A stretch of DNA of 64,000 nt from JAHDFB01 sp965658745 (GTDB taxonomy: Bacteria; Bacteroidota; Bacteroidia; Chitinophagales; Saprospiraceae): positions 124,001-188,000 of the forward strand of contig CBFHTK010000003.1 in NCBI GenBank assembly GCA_965658745.1. Reading direction: 5' to 3'. The notes under the pieces were generated by a model. It was given only the letters and a program-made list of their open reading frames with translations, had not been told where the DNA came from and made no database searches. The translations under genes were made by a program, and so were the position numbers. Below, in pieces: positions 55,580 through 64,000 of this stretch. How positions within the stretch are numbered: position 1 is the first letter of the stretch; every line of letters begins with the position of its first letter.

Positions 55580-56679
55580 CTTCTTGCATAAATTATTCGA
55601 TAAAGAGATAGGTGCTGAGGTATAACTCGTGAAACATCGTAGAGACTATGGATCTTTTCACGGATCTTTCCAGCGTGATAGTGCTGGTAATTCTCCACAA
55701 ATTGATGTAAGTCCTCCACCTGATCAATCATCATTCCTGTTTGATCATCAATATAGTCCAATGGCCCTGTACGTGAAGATACCAACGCAGGAATCCCTGC
55801 TGCTAATGCTTCCACGATCGAAATCCCGAATGTTTCATGTGAGCTCGTTGAAATGTAAGCATCGTAAGTACTATACTTTCGTAGTAGTTGATCATGAGGA
55901 AGTACTCCACAGAGCATGACACGATCTTTCAAACCGTTCTTTTCTATTAACTTTTCTAAACGCCTTCGATTTGGAACAGAACCAAAAATATCAAGTTGTC
56001 CCGGAAGTACTTTCATCCAATCAATAGCTAGTTCCGGTCTCTTTACAGCCTCAGAGCTACTTACCATTATAAATTTCTGAGGGCTTTCGCCCAAAATTTC
56101 CTTGCTCTTTATCTTATCAGTTTTTACATAATTAGGGATCACTTTTAATTGATCCTCTTCTAGATAATTTTGACTTAGTATCGCGGTAGCCATTGCTTTT
56201 GACGGAACAATACAACATTCTGTACTGGGCAGGATATCTGTCAGAATCAGTTTTCTCCAAGTTGGAATCAGATCCATCAAAAAATCGCTGTGATGTAAAG
56301 TACATATGAGCGGTTTATCATACTGTTTTGCTAATCTCGAAGCTAAAAAAAAACCGACATAATCCTGAGCGTGGATAATATCGATCGTTGAAAAGTCAAC
56401 GATCTGGGCAATTCTTTTGCTGCAAGCTTCTAGCCATATTTCTTGAAGCCTTTTGCTTATCTTAGGTGGAGTCCAACCAAAAAGGTGATGAACTTTCACA
56501 TCCTGCCTTAGCTCCGACTTTGAAGATTTAGATTGGATTTTTTTAAAGTGCTGATGCGTTGCGATTACTTCAATCTCAATATCATTTGAAACCAATTCGT
56601 TTGCTAAATCTTGTATAAATGCACCTGCAAAAGGATTTTTGTCTGAAGGATACCAAGAAGGAATGAATAGAACGCGCAT
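55567..56679 (-). CDS. Family 4 glycosyltransferase
   Basis: A 370-residue GT-B transferase. The N-terminal MRVLFIPSWYPSDKNPFAGAF and the C-terminal EX7E-type motif (STSSHETFGISIVEALAAGIPALVSSRTG) identify GT4. The donor sugar is not predictable. It overlaps asnB by 13 bases and is divergent from the C5-epimerase-like gene. Confidence 0.92.
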   Translation of the reverse strand: MRVLFIPSWYPSDKNPFAGAFIQDLANELVSNDIEIEVIATHQHFKKIQSKSSKSELRQDVKVHHLFGWTPPKISKRLQEIWLEACSKRIAQIVDFSTIDIIHAQDYVGFFLASRLAKQYDKPLICTLHHSDFLMDLIPTWRKLILTDILPSTECCIVPSKAMATAILSQNYLEEDQLKVIPNYVKTDKIKSKEILGESPQKFIMVSSSEAVKRPELAIDWMKVLPGQLDIFGSVPNRRRLEKLIEKNGLKDRVMLCGVLPHDQLLRKYSTYDAYISTSSHETFGISIVEALAAGIPALVSSRTGPLDYIDDQTGMMIDQVEDLHQFVENYQHYHAGKIREKIHSLYDVSRVIPQHLSLYRIIYARRCVV

Positions 56680-56715
56680 TTTGCTAATTTTGAATCTGCT
56701 CAGCCAATATAGTAA

Positions 56716-57684
56716 ATGCGTAGAAAAGACTTAAAGTATTACATCAAAACTGCCATTTTACGATGGAAAGCACTTGGATTTGCAATTTCTAGAAAACACC
56801 CGCAGTATTCCAATGCAATCAGCGTACATCAAAATCTAATTGAAAGTAAATTAGAGGAAACTCAATTGCAATACACAGCTTTTCAATCTTATTTCTATAC
56901 ATACTACTATCTGGATGATACAAGTATTTTCGATGAGGTATATCGTTGGGAGCATGGCGTACCGATATCACTCAAATCTGAATCCAGTAAAAACCCATTA
57001 TTTCCTATCTATTATGGATTGGTGAGTTGGAATACTTCAAAAGGAACAGTTGATTTAGCTCCGATTTTGCAGCAGATGAATGAGCTCGGCACAAAAAGTG
57101 AGCTTGGATTTCACTGGGACTATCAAGATGATTTCTCGCTTTTTGGGCTTAAAGCCCCCTGGAAATCTGGATTAACACAATCACTAGGGACTTGCCTATA
57201 TCTAAGAGCGTATTCGCAATCACAAGACAAAATCTATCTCGAGCGGGCAAAACAGGCATTTGCTTGGAATCTTGTGTCGATCGAACAAGGAGGTCTCCTT
57301 TCTGCGACGAAAGCTGGTCTCGAATGGGTAGAAGAATACCCCAACAAACCAGCCAATCACGTGCTAAATGGGCATATTTTCGCAATTATTGCCGCTATAG
57401 AACTATTTCAAATAACAGAGGAGGCGTTCTATAAATTTACAGCTGACAATTGGATAAAATCTCTATTACATCACTTGTCGGAATACCAATACAAGCAATA
57501 TCTATTACATAATTTGAAACAGATCAAGTTCAGTAACATAGAATATCAAGGACTGTATGTGGGGCTTTTCAAACATCTTTATCGATTAACTCAACATCCG
57601 CTTTTCCATGAATTTCACCTATTCTATAATGACTGTATAGACTGGGATGACTTTAATCGCTTCTACGGAATCGCAAAGGAATAG
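56716..57684 (+). CDS. D-glucuronyl C5-epimerase C-terminal-domain-like protein
   Basis: A 322-residue soluble protein, mostly helical. The segment EWVEEYPNKPANHVLNGHIFAIIAAIELF near residue 210 is like the (alpha/alpha) barrel active-site region of heparosan glucuronate C5-epimerases (EEYP...VLNG). Other parts (FHWDYQDDFSLFGLKAPWKSGLTQSLGTCLYLRAY) also fit their catalytic domain. Such enzymes turn glucuronate to iduronate in polysaccharides. It has no signal peptide, so it would act on a lipid-linked or cytoplasmic precursor. The call is by motif only. Confidence 0.65.
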   Translation: MRRKDLKYYIKTAILRWKALGFAISRKHPQYSNAISVHQNLIESKLEETQLQYTAFQSYFYTYYYLDDTSIFDEVYRWEHGVPISLKSESSKNPLFPIYYGLVSWNTSKGTVDLAPILQQMNELGTKSELGFHWDYQDDFSLFGLKAPWKSGLTQSLGTCLYLRAYSQSQDKIYLERAKQAFAWNLVSIEQGGLLSATKAGLEWVEEYPNKPANHVLNGHIFAIIAAIELFQITEEAFYKFTADNWIKSLLHHLSEYQYKQYLLHNLKQIKFSNIEYQGLYVGLFKHLYRLTQHPLFHEFHLFYNDCIDWDDFNRFYGIAKE

Positions 57685-57694
57685 ACTTTCAATT

Positions 57695-58057
57695 TTAGAT
57701 CCAATCTTGCCTGTATACAGTGCGTTCTGATTCAATCATTCCAGTATGCTTCGTTTCTTTTGGTTCAAAAAGCATGACCCAAACTTCTTCTTTTGTTTCA
57801 GGAAGATGTTCAATTCCTCGAGGAACAATCAGAATTTCTCCCGGCTTCGTTTCAACGATCTTGTCACGAAAATGCATGATTAGAGTTCCCTTAATAACCA
57901 TGAATAATTCATCTTCATCTTGATGACTATGCCACATGAATTCACCTTCAAGTTTAGCCAATTTCACATACTGGCCATTTAATTCACCAATGATTTTGGG
58001 TGTCCATTGATCCTCAAATAACTCAAACTTCTCCGCAAGATTTATTGACTCTATCAT
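57695..58057 (-). CDS. Single-domain cupin protein
   Basis: A 120-residue cupin. Motif 1 is HSHQDEDELFMVIKG and motif 2 GEILIVPRGIEHLPE, with two His, one Glu and a third His available to bind a metal. No specific function can be given. It is convergent with the C5-epimerase-like gene (10 bases apart). Confidence 0.85.
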   Translation of the reverse strand: MIESINLAEKFELFEDQWTPKIIGELNGQYVKLAKLEGEFMWHSHQDEDELFMVIKGTLIMHFRDKIVETKPGEILIVPRGIEHLPETKEEVWVMLFEPKETKHTGMIESERTVYRQDWI

Positions 58058-58178
58058 ATTGGTTTTTTTAATTGTATTATGGCTTTACTCATTTGCATAT
58101 CTACAAATCAATGTATTCCATACACATGTGTAAAAAGCAAAATAGATTATGTAACAATCTATTTTCAAGCATTGGAAC

Positions 58179-58220
58179 ATAAAAATAGCTCATACTCGAA
58201 ATTAATCGAGTATGAGCTAT
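58179..58220 (-). terminator. Rho-independent terminator of htpG
   Basis: A 15-bp perfect stem (ATAGCTCATACTCGA with its complement), a six-base AATTAA loop, and TTTTTATG on the minus strand. It is located 37 bases past the htpG stop. Confidence 0.9.
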
Positions 58221-58256
58221 ATCTGGATTGTAAAATACTACAATGCCTATTTCATA

Positions 58257-60116
58257 TTAGTTTACAAAGTCAAGACTGCTCTTGATAAACTTACTTAGCT
58301 CTTCACCTTTCAGCATATTTTGATTTAGTCTTGCTAAGTCATATAAGTACTGAGCAAATCTATCTTTCTTCTCTGCAGATTTCATTCGCACCAATTTGTC
58401 TGCTACTAGTGGGTGATTTGTATTAATTACCACATTGAAGAAATCACCAAATCCGTCTTTGTTTCCTTGAAGAGATTGCATTTCTTGCATTCTTCTCATA
58501 AACTCAGGTTTTGTAATTAGGATTGGATGGTCTTCTGGACTAAGAGGCTTCATATCAATCGTCGTTGCCTTGTTCTCGATAGCAGTTTCAAAAAGCGCTT
58601 TAACTTTTTCCTGATCTTTCTCGCTCATTACTGATTCACGAACTTCCTCTTTTTGGATCAGTTGATCGACGGTTTCTGAATCGACACGAACAAATCTGAT
58701 ATCTTGATCTTTGAACTCGATATGCTGCATGAAGTGATTATCAATTACATTATCCATAATCAACACATCATACCCTGCAGTTTTCGCTGACTCAATGAAA
58801 CTATGCTGTTCCTTTGCATTCTGAGCATATAGATAGATGATCTTACCGTTCTTGTCAGTCTGTGCTTCTTTTACATGTTCTTTGTACTCATCCATTGTAT
58901 AGAACTTCCCATCAAGTGCTTGGAACAAGGCAAATTTTACAGCTTTTTCGTAGAATTTTTCATCGCTGATTATTCCATATTTTACGAAAACTCCGATTTC
59001 GGACCATTTGCTTTCATAATTCTCACGCTCTTTCTTAAATAACTTGGAGAGTTTTTCTGCAACTTTCTTAGTGATATATGACGTGATTTTCTTGACATTC
59101 GAATCGCTCTGCAGATAAGAACGAGAAACATTCAATGGAATATCGGTCGAGTCAATAACACCGTGTAATAGTGTTAAGAACTCAGGAACGATCTCCTTTA
59201 CATCATCCGTCACAAAAACCTGATTCGAGTACAATTGAATCTTATTCTTCTGTATTTCAAGTGAATTGTTCAGTTTTGGGAAGTACAATATTCCTGTCAG
59301 GTCAAAAGGAAAATCAATATTCAGATGGATCCAAAATAGAGGTTCAGGTGAATTTGGATACAGTTCTTGATAGAAGTTCTTATAATCCTCGTCTGATAGC
59401 TCCGTAGGCTTTTTTGTCCATGCAGGAGCTGTGTTATTAATAATGTTATCTACAGTAGATTTAACTTCCTTCTTTTCATCTCCTTCTCCTTCCCACACAC
59501 TTTCTTCTTTGGTTCCGAATTTGATCGGAACTGGCAAGAATTTACAGTACTTATTTAGTAATTGACCTATTCTCGCTTCTTCGAGGAATTCGAGACTATC
59601 TTCTGCCATATGAAGAACGATTTCAGTTCCTCTTTCTTTCTTGGAATTAGCCTCCATTTCGTAACTAGGATCTCCTTCACAAGACCACTTTACAGCTTTT
59701 ACTGTCTTTTTATATGATTTTGTGATCACATCAACCTTTTCAGCAACCATAAAAGCTGAATAGAATCCCAATCCAAAATGACCAATAATACTTTCGTCCT
59801 TAAACTTCTTTAGAAAATCTTCAGCACTAGAAAAAGCAACTTGATTCAAGTATTTCTTCACTTCTGCCTCTGACATCCCTATACCTTTGTCTTTTATAGT
59901 CAAGGTCTTTGCTTCCTTATCCAAGATAATTTCGATGGTCGTATCCCCAAGCTCAGATTTAAGATCTCCTTTCAATGCCAAGGCTTTAACCTTTGTTGTT
60001 GCATCTACTGCATTGGACACAAGTTCTCGAAGAAAAATATCATGATCAGAGTATAGAAATTTTTTGATGATCGGAAAGATATTCTCCGCTTGTACCGAAA
60101 TATTCCCTTTTTCCAT
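58257..60116 (-). CDS. htpG: Molecular chaperone HtpG (Hsp90)
   Basis: A bacterial Hsp90 of 619 residues. The ATPase domain shows YSDHDIFLRELVSNAVDATTK (catalytic Glu and Asn), the IKDKGIGM loop and GHFGLGFYSAFMVA. The middle domain contains NVSRSYLQSD with the catalytic Arg. The C-terminal dimerisation part is present. Between the ATPase and middle domains there is a short charged stretch (WEGEGDEKKEVKST). Upstream DNA shows no clear TAnnTTTG box, so a heat-shock-type promoter is possible. Confidence 0.98.
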   Translation of the reverse strand: MEKGNISVQAENIFPIIKKFLYSDHDIFLRELVSNAVDATTKVKALALKGDLKSELGDTTIEIILDKEAKTLTIKDKGIGMSEAEVKKYLNQVAFSSAEDFLKKFKDESIIGHFGLGFYSAFMVAEKVDVITKSYKKTVKAVKWSCEGDPSYEMEANSKKERGTEIVLHMAEDSLEFLEEARIGQLLNKYCKFLPVPIKFGTKEESVWEGEGDEKKEVKSTVDNIINNTAPAWTKKPTELSDEDYKNFYQELYPNSPEPLFWIHLNIDFPFDLTGILYFPKLNNSLEIQKNKIQLYSNQVFVTDDVKEIVPEFLTLLHGVIDSTDIPLNVSRSYLQSDSNVKKITSYITKKVAEKLSKLFKKERENYESKWSEIGVFVKYGIISDEKFYEKAVKFALFQALDGKFYTMDEYKEHVKEAQTDKNGKIIYLYAQNAKEQHSFIESAKTAGYDVLIMDNVIDNHFMQHIEFKDQDIRFVRVDSETVDQLIQKEEVRESVMSEKDQEKVKALFETAIENKATTIDMKPLSPEDHPILITKPEFMRRMQEMQSLQGNKDGFGDFFNVVINTNHPLVADKLVRMKSAEKKDRFAQYLYDLARLNQNMLKGEELSKFIKSSLDFVN

Positions 60117-60344
60117 TGTTTTTTAGTTTTTATTGATTAAACATACATTTCACAATGAACAATATGCGTGCCAATGGAAAGTCGATGACAAATTGACAGA
60201 TAACCTTAAATATTGACATTGTATGTCGGAAAATAAGGCGGTTTGACATGCAATGAAAGCTGGATCATTTGACAAAATGGTTAAAATAAGTAGATGTGAA
60301 GAAAGCTTACGTAATCTTTATTTATCTGTTTAGAAATCAAGCTA
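60117..60344. other. Divergent control region between htpG and rpsF
   Basis: About 230 bases with no gene. It is AT-rich and has repeated TTGACA-like words (near 60196, 60218 and 60245), but no paired element was identified. Confidence 0.35.
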
Positions 60345-60375
60345 TTGTATTATCGATGATTATATCCTATCTTTG
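60345..60375 (+). promoter_or_regulatory. Promoter of rpsF-rpsR-rplI
   Basis: TTG at 60345 and TATCTTTG at 60368-60375 (TAnnTTTG) with 20 bases between them, the Bacteroidota -33/-7 arrangement. The start codon follows 42 bases later. Confidence 0.65.
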
Positions 60376-60415
60376 CGCTCCATTTTTTAAATAACTTTTA
60401 AAACATTGATTTACA

Positions 60416-60904
60416 ATGCTTAACTATGAAGTGACTTTCATCGTCGATCCCGTACTGTCAGGCGATGAAATTAAATCGACAGCTCAGATATATGAGAATT
60501 TATTGAAAGACGCAGGTTATTCAATAACTCATATTGAAGAAATGGGACTACGCCAACTAGCGTATCCTATCAACAAGAAGTACTCAGGTATATATTATTC
60601 AATCGAGTTTTCAGGAGAAACAGGAACTATCGTTCCAACCCTTGAACTTGCTCTAAGACGAGATGAGAGAATCATGCGATTCCTTACTGTCAAGCTTGAC
60701 AAATACGGTGTGAAATACAACGAAGACAAGCGAGCGGGTAAAATCGGGAAAGCGAAGAAAATCGAAAAGAAAAGTGCTAATAAGAAAGGTCGTGATGACC
60801 GTTCTAAGTCTTCTTCTAGAAGATCTACTCCAGTTGCAAAAACAGCTGCAGCACCGGCACCAGCTCCAGCGGCTAAAGCACCAGCTGCAGCTGAAGAAGA
60901 ATAA
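60416..60904 (+). CDS. rpsF: 30S ribosomal protein S6
   Basis: Residues 1-95 are the S6 fold (MLNYEVTFIVDPVLSGDEIK ... YYSIEFSGETGTIVPTLELALRRDERIMRFLTVKLDKYG), which binds 16S rRNA together with S18. A basic linker and an Ala/Pro-rich tail (to residue 162) extend it well beyond the roughly 100-130 residues usual elsewhere; such tails are common in Bacteroidota. First gene of the rpsF-rpsR-rplI operon. Confidence 0.97.
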   Translation: MLNYEVTFIVDPVLSGDEIKSTAQIYENLLKDAGYSITHIEEMGLRQLAYPINKKYSGIYYSIEFSGETGTIVPTLELALRRDERIMRFLTVKLDKYGVKYNEDKRAGKIGKAKKIEKKSANKKGRDDRSKSSSRRSTPVAKTAAAPAPAPAAKAPAAAEEE

Positions 60905-60936
60905 TATTTAGACAATAACTATAAAATTTTATAAAG

Positions 60937-61203
60937 ATGGCATCTAGAGACGATATAAAGTTCTTGAGTAATCCGAACATCAACCAAAACAAAAAGAAAT
61001 ATTGCAGATTCAAGAAATATGGAATCAAGCATATTGATTATAGAGATCCTGATTTTTTATTACAATTTGTTAATGAGCAAGGAAAAATACTTCCTCGCAG
61101 AATCACTGGAAACTCATTAAAATATCAAAAGAAAATGGCTACTGCTATTAAAAGAGCAAGACATTTGGCTATGTTACCTTACGTAACTGACCTATTGAAG
61201 TAA
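60937..61203 (+). CDS. rpsR: 30S ribosomal protein S18
   Basis: At 88 residues it has the normal length, with the S18 core (KKYCRFKKYGIKHIDYRDPDFL ... KILPRRITGNSLKYQKKMATAIKRARHLAMLPY). It lies 32 bases after rpsF and heterodimerises with S6 on the platform of the 30S subunit. Confidence 0.98.
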   Translation: MASRDDIKFLSNPNINQNKKKYCRFKKYGIKHIDYRDPDFLLQFVNEQGKILPRRITGNSLKYQKKMATAIKRARHLAMLPYVTDLLK

Positions 61204-61225
61204 TTTTCTGGATCTAAAAAAGAAT

Positions 61226-61678
61226 TTGACAATGGAAATCATATTATTAAAAGACGTAGATAAGGTAGGTGATAAATACGAAGTTGTAACTGTAAAAAAT
61301 GGTTACGGACGTAATTATCTTATACCTCAAAAGGTTGGCGTAATTGCAAATGCGACAAATCTTAAAAAATTGGATGATTTAAAAGCTAAAGAAGATGCAG
61401 AAATCGCTGCTAGACTTAGCGAATTCCAAGAACTTGCAGACCAATTGAAAGATAAAACATTAAAGATTGGTGCTAAATCAGGAACTTCTGGTAAAATCTT
61501 CGGAAGTATTACTTCAGCACAGATTGCAAATGCACTAGCAGAGCAGTTGAACATTGAAGTTGAGCGAAGAAAAGTTGCTCTTCCAGATGATATTAAAACT
61601 TTAGGAACATATACTGCAGTTTTAAATCTTCACCCTGAAGTAGATTCTAAAATTGATTTCGAAGTAGTTGCTGAGTAA
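61226..61678 (+). CDS. rplI: 50S ribosomal protein L9
   Basis: The protein is 150 residues long. The N-terminal domain (EIILLKDVDKVGDKYEVVTVKNGYGRNYLIPQ) binds 23S rRNA, a long helix follows, and the C-terminal domain contains GKIFGSITSAQIANAL. The start used is the second Met (MEIILL would be the mature-looking start; the frame begins MTMEII). Last gene of the operon, ending at a strong terminator. Confidence 0.98.
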   Translation: MTMEIILLKDVDKVGDKYEVVTVKNGYGRNYLIPQKVGVIANATNLKKLDDLKAKEDAEIAARLSEFQELADQLKDKTLKIGAKSGTSGKIFGSITSAQIANALAEQLNIEVERRKVALPDDIKTLGTYTAVLNLHPEVDSKIDFEVVAE

Positions 61679-61704
61679 GCAAACTTTGATCAACATAGAT
61701 ACAA

Positions 61705-61739
61705 AATGCCTGAAGCTCTGAGCTTTGGGCATTTTTTTT
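61705..61739 (+). terminator. Rho-independent terminator of rpsF-rpsR-rplI
   Basis: A 13-bp stem (AATGCCTGAAGCT with AGCTTTGGGCATT, two G-U pairs) with loop CTG and eight T. Confidence 0.95.
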
Positions 61740-61856
61740 GCCATATTTTATATCCTTAATCATCTACATGCGGTGGAAAGTCTTCATCATACAATCGATC
61801 TGAAAGTCTAGCTCGCATGATCAATTGAAAACTCATAACTTTACCAAAAAAGAAAA

Positions 61857-62624
61857 ATGATAGTTCATGTAGATTACCTTGGAGAACAATATTTAGCAGA
61901 CCTCCGAAGTCCATTAGATATATCGATTCCTCTTCGACCAAATCACGTGAACCCCAACTGCTTCTATGCTCCTCCACCCACTACGAGTCCGGTCATAGCA
62001 GGGGATTTTGTAGGTTCAATTGAGAAAGGAGGCGCGCTTAATTTTCTCAATTTAAAACTGAATCCCCATGGTAATGGTACACATACGGAATGCTATGCCC
62101 ACATACATGATACGAAAGCAACCATAAATCAAACTTTTTCTCAATTTCATTTTCCAGCTATGGTTTTTTCTGTTTATCCTGAGATGCTAGAAAACGGAGA
62201 CCGCGTTCTCACTATGAATTCGTTACGCCTTTTGGACGAGCCGGATGGCGAAAGTCCCCTTCCCCCAGCATTAATTATACGCACCCTTCCAAATAATGAT
62301 GAAAAATTGCAGCGAAACTATTCTGGAACGAATCCTCCATATGTTGATCCACAATTTCTGGAAACTATACGTAAGCGAGGTGTTCGACACCTTTTGATTG
62401 ATTTACCCTCCGTTGATCGCGAACAAGACGAAGGTAAATTAGTCGGGCATAAGGCATTCTGGGGTATTCCTGACGATATTCAGACATCCAATACGATTAC
62501 TGAACTAATTTACGTCCCGTCTGTAATCAAAGATGGATTATATTTGTTACAAATGTCGATAAGTCCATTGGAGCTAGATGTGAGTCCTAGCAAACCAATT
62601 ATATATGAGTTAAAGAAAAAATGA
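61857..62624 (+). CDS. Cyclase-family (kynurenine formamidase-like) protein
   Basis: A 255-residue protein of the Cyclase/KynB fold. The family metal motif HxGTHxD appears as HGNGTHTECYAHI near residue 72, with Glu where Asp is usual. The C-terminal part has IDLPSVDREQDEGKLVGHKAFWG, also typical of the family. These enzymes hydrolyse amide or cyclic bonds using zinc or manganese; the natural substrate cannot be told. Its stop overlaps the start of the next gene by four bases. Confidence 0.85.
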   Translation: MIVHVDYLGEQYLADLRSPLDISIPLRPNHVNPNCFYAPPPTTSPVIAGDFVGSIEKGGALNFLNLKLNPHGNGTHTECYAHIHDTKATINQTFSQFHFPAMVFSVYPEMLENGDRVLTMNSLRLLDEPDGESPLPPALIIRTLPNNDEKLQRNYSGTNPPYVDPQFLETIRKRGVRHLLIDLPSVDREQDEGKLVGHKAFWGIPDDIQTSNTITELIYVPSVIKDGLYLLQMSISPLELDVSPSKPIIYELKKK

Positions 62625-63292
62625 GCATACATAAACCAGACACGCGACTAAGAAATCTTTACAACCAATACCTTTATCTAGATGATAAAGCGTACTATGA
62701 TAAGGTGCGTTTTTATGAACAAAATGAGTCCGATGTCTTCAACATGCGCCTTGAAGATTCATTATGGATTCAGTCAGGATATCTTTCCGCGCTATTCCAG
62801 ATCGGCGAATACAGAAAATATATCGATAAAGCGCAGAAGCTCCTTCAAAGACTTATTTACCATAATATAAGTTATTTTCAAGAAGAGGATTTGTATGAAG
62901 AAACCTTACACAAAATGGCATGTGCGCAATATCAGCTCAAGCAATACGATGAAAGCATACAAGTTTCGAAAGAACTTTTGAAAATTAACCCTGAAAGAAA
63001 AGATACCAAACGCGTCCTTTTCTGCGCAATACGTAGCACACATCAAAAATCACTCAAATTCATCAAAGCGGGTATAATTGCAAGTCTCCTTGGAGCTGCA
63101 TTCTTGCTATTGTTTGAGCAAATTGTAATATTTAGTTTCTTTCCTCATCTCGCCGATTGGTTCCTAGGGCTGATTGCGCAAATATTTATTCCCGTTTTTA
63201 TAATACTAATCTTCTTTAAATTAGGCATTGATTTCCGTTCAAATAGAAGAGCTAGCAGTTGGAAAAAAAATTGTATCGAACGAAAAAAATAG
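62621..63292 (+). CDS. TPR-like protein with C-terminal membrane helices
   Basis: A 223-residue protein. Residues 40-135 form helical hairpins resembling tetratricopeptide repeats (SALFQIGEYRKYIDKAQKLLQRL, CAQYQLKQYDESIQVSKELLKINPER). Two hydrophobic helices follow at about 145-170 and 175-205, and the tail is basic. Its ATG overlaps the cyclase stop (ATGA), so the two are translated together. Function unknown. Confidence 0.75.
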   Translation: MSIHKPDTRLRNLYNQYLYLDDKAYYDKVRFYEQNESDVFNMRLEDSLWIQSGYLSALFQIGEYRKYIDKAQKLLQRLIYHNISYFQEEDLYEETLHKMACAQYQLKQYDESIQVSKELLKINPERKDTKRVLFCAIRSTHQKSLKFIKAGIIASLLGAAFLLLFEQIVIFSFFPHLADWFLGLIAQIFIPVFIILIFFKLGIDFRSNRRASSWKKNCIERKK

Positions 63293-63512
63293 CTAGAAGT
63301 AACTCTAAAATTATTACGTACCACTCGTGCTAGGCGATTTTGGTCGTTAATTGCTTTCAGAAATTCAAAGAAATATTCTATTTTTCAGTGAATCAAAAGT
63401 TCAATGAACTACTTGGCTCTGCTGTGCATACGTTTCTATTCTCTAGAAAATATACATGCGCCATTATGTCCGATTATAGGCGGATTTGTCGAATTATCCC
63501 GCTTGGAACAAT

Positions 63513-63541
63513 ATATGCAGTATGATAAATCGCTATCTTTG
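63513..63541 (+). promoter_or_regulatory. Promoter of secA
   Basis: TTG at 63513 and TATCTTTG at 63534-63541 with 18 bases between them, 26 bases before the secA ATG. The -7 octamer equals that of rpsF and atpB. Confidence 0.6.
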
Positions 63542-63566
63542 CAGTTACAATTAAAGAAACAATTAC

Positions 63567-64000
63567 ATGTTAGATTTTATAAAAAAGATTTTTGGAACGA
63601 AGTACGATCGAGACGTAAAAGAATATACGCCAATCGTTGAGAAGATCAATGAGCATTACGAATCGTATAATTCTATCAGCAACGACGAGCTAAGAAATAA
63701 GACGCTTGAGTTTCAAGCGAGAATCGCCGATTATTTAAGTGAAATCGATGCTGATATAGATCGACTAAAAGCAGATTCTGATAATGAAAAGGATTTAGCT
63801 GTTCGAGAAGAGCTTTTTGAGACAATAGATAAGCTAAAAAAAGACCGAGATAAGGGCCTTGAATCTGTATTGAAGGAAATTTTGCCAGAAGCTTTTGCAG
63901 TCGTAAAGGAAACTGCAAGAAGATTTACTGAAAATTCAGAAATTGAAGTGACGCCAACAGAGCAAGATCGTAACCTCGCTGGAAAAGGTAGAGACTATGT
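63567..64000 (+). CDS. secA: Preprotein translocase subunit SecA (3' partial)
   Basis: The frame opens at 63567 (MLDFIKKIFGTKYDRDVKEY) and runs off the window at 144 codons. The start and the segment EKINEHYESYNSISNDELRNKTLEFQARI match the N-terminus of SecA, the ATPase that drives protein export through SecYEG. An insertion with acidic and Lys residues (residues about 60-90) is typical of Bacteroidota SecA. The ATPase motifs lie beyond the window. Confidence 0.92.
   Translation, partial: MLDFIKKIFGTKYDRDVKEYTPIVEKINEHYESYNSISNDELRNKTLEFQARIADYLSEIDADIDRLKADSDNEKDLAVREELFETIDKLKKDRDKGLESVLKEILPEAFAVVKETARRFTENSEIEVTPTEQDRNLAGKGRDY

Noticed and set aside
63340..63640. Two short overlapping open frames before secA
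   Set aside because: One runs through the secA promoter into the secA start and the other has no plausible product; the -33/-7 pair and the clear SecA N-terminus explain this region.
1..64000. tRNA, rRNA, CRISPR array, intact IS or prophage
   Set aside because: Intergenic stretches were read for cloverleaf or anticodon-arm patterns, regularly spaced repeats and transposase or integrase motifs; none were convincing.

Overview
The window is a chromosomal segment of a Bacteroidota bacterium, probably a free-living Saprospiria- or Cytophagia-like lineage (the rank below phylum is a guess). The phylum call rests on type IX secretion (T9SS) C-terminal sorting domains on a large hydrolase and an M14 peptidase, GLPGLI and OMP_b-brl_3-type proteins, DUF2851, several TAnnTTTG promoter -7 boxes, and an atp operon (a-c-b-delta-alpha-gamma) that lacks beta and epsilon. 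No tRNA, rRNA, CRISPR array or intact insertion sequence was seen.

Layout. 1-4.1 kb: end of a polytopic membrane protein and sucA. 4.1-10.4 kb: a secreted BNR-propeller/LamG protein with an abrupt C-terminus, then a decayed stretch holding an Xre-regulator remnant, two RHS fragments and the tail of an acetyltransferase-like gene. 10.4-14.4 kb: a formylglycine-generating-enzyme lipoprotein, a GIY-YIG-like protein, an exported protein of unknown function and an outer-membrane-type protein with a Lys8-Arg5 tail. 14.6-22.8 kb: an accessory island bounded by two copies of a roughly 250-bp repeat containing a MITE-like element. It holds a divergent HTH-type regulator, a tandem duplication of a lipoprotein gene whose copies are mosaic, and a 1435-residue T9SS alpha/beta-hydrolase/beta-helix protein. 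22.8-28.4 kb: the ATP synthase operon. 28.8-33.4 kb: a RAYT-like protein with a degraded HUH motif, DUF2851, and an operon of lipoprotein, WecA/TagO-type transferase and fluoride channel. 33.4-38.7 kb: a CrtA-like protein, an S4 protein, an exported protein, methylmalonyl-CoA epimerase and a T9SS carboxypeptidase. 38.9-47.2 kb: a pirin with an export-like N-terminus, then a minus-strand run of a four-module cytochrome/PA14/propeller/DUF1080 lipoprotein, an MFS permease, a flippase and a GT2. 47.5-53.8 kb: a two-component system, a GLPGLI protein and a TonB-type receptor. 53.9-58.1 kb: an asparagine synthetase, GT4 and C5-epimerase-like polysaccharide cluster, and a cupin. 58.3-64 kb: htpG, rpsF-rpsR-rplI, a cyclase-family protein, a TPR-like membrane protein and the start of secA.

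The part most worth following up is the repeat-bounded island at 14.6-22.8 kb. The lipoprotein duplication is recent (near-identical ends and a clean 877-bp unit), yet a 91-residue central block differs strongly between copies. That pattern implies recombination or gene conversion, next to a secreted hydrolase and a regulator with paired operator-like repeats. All functional readings of this locus are inference.
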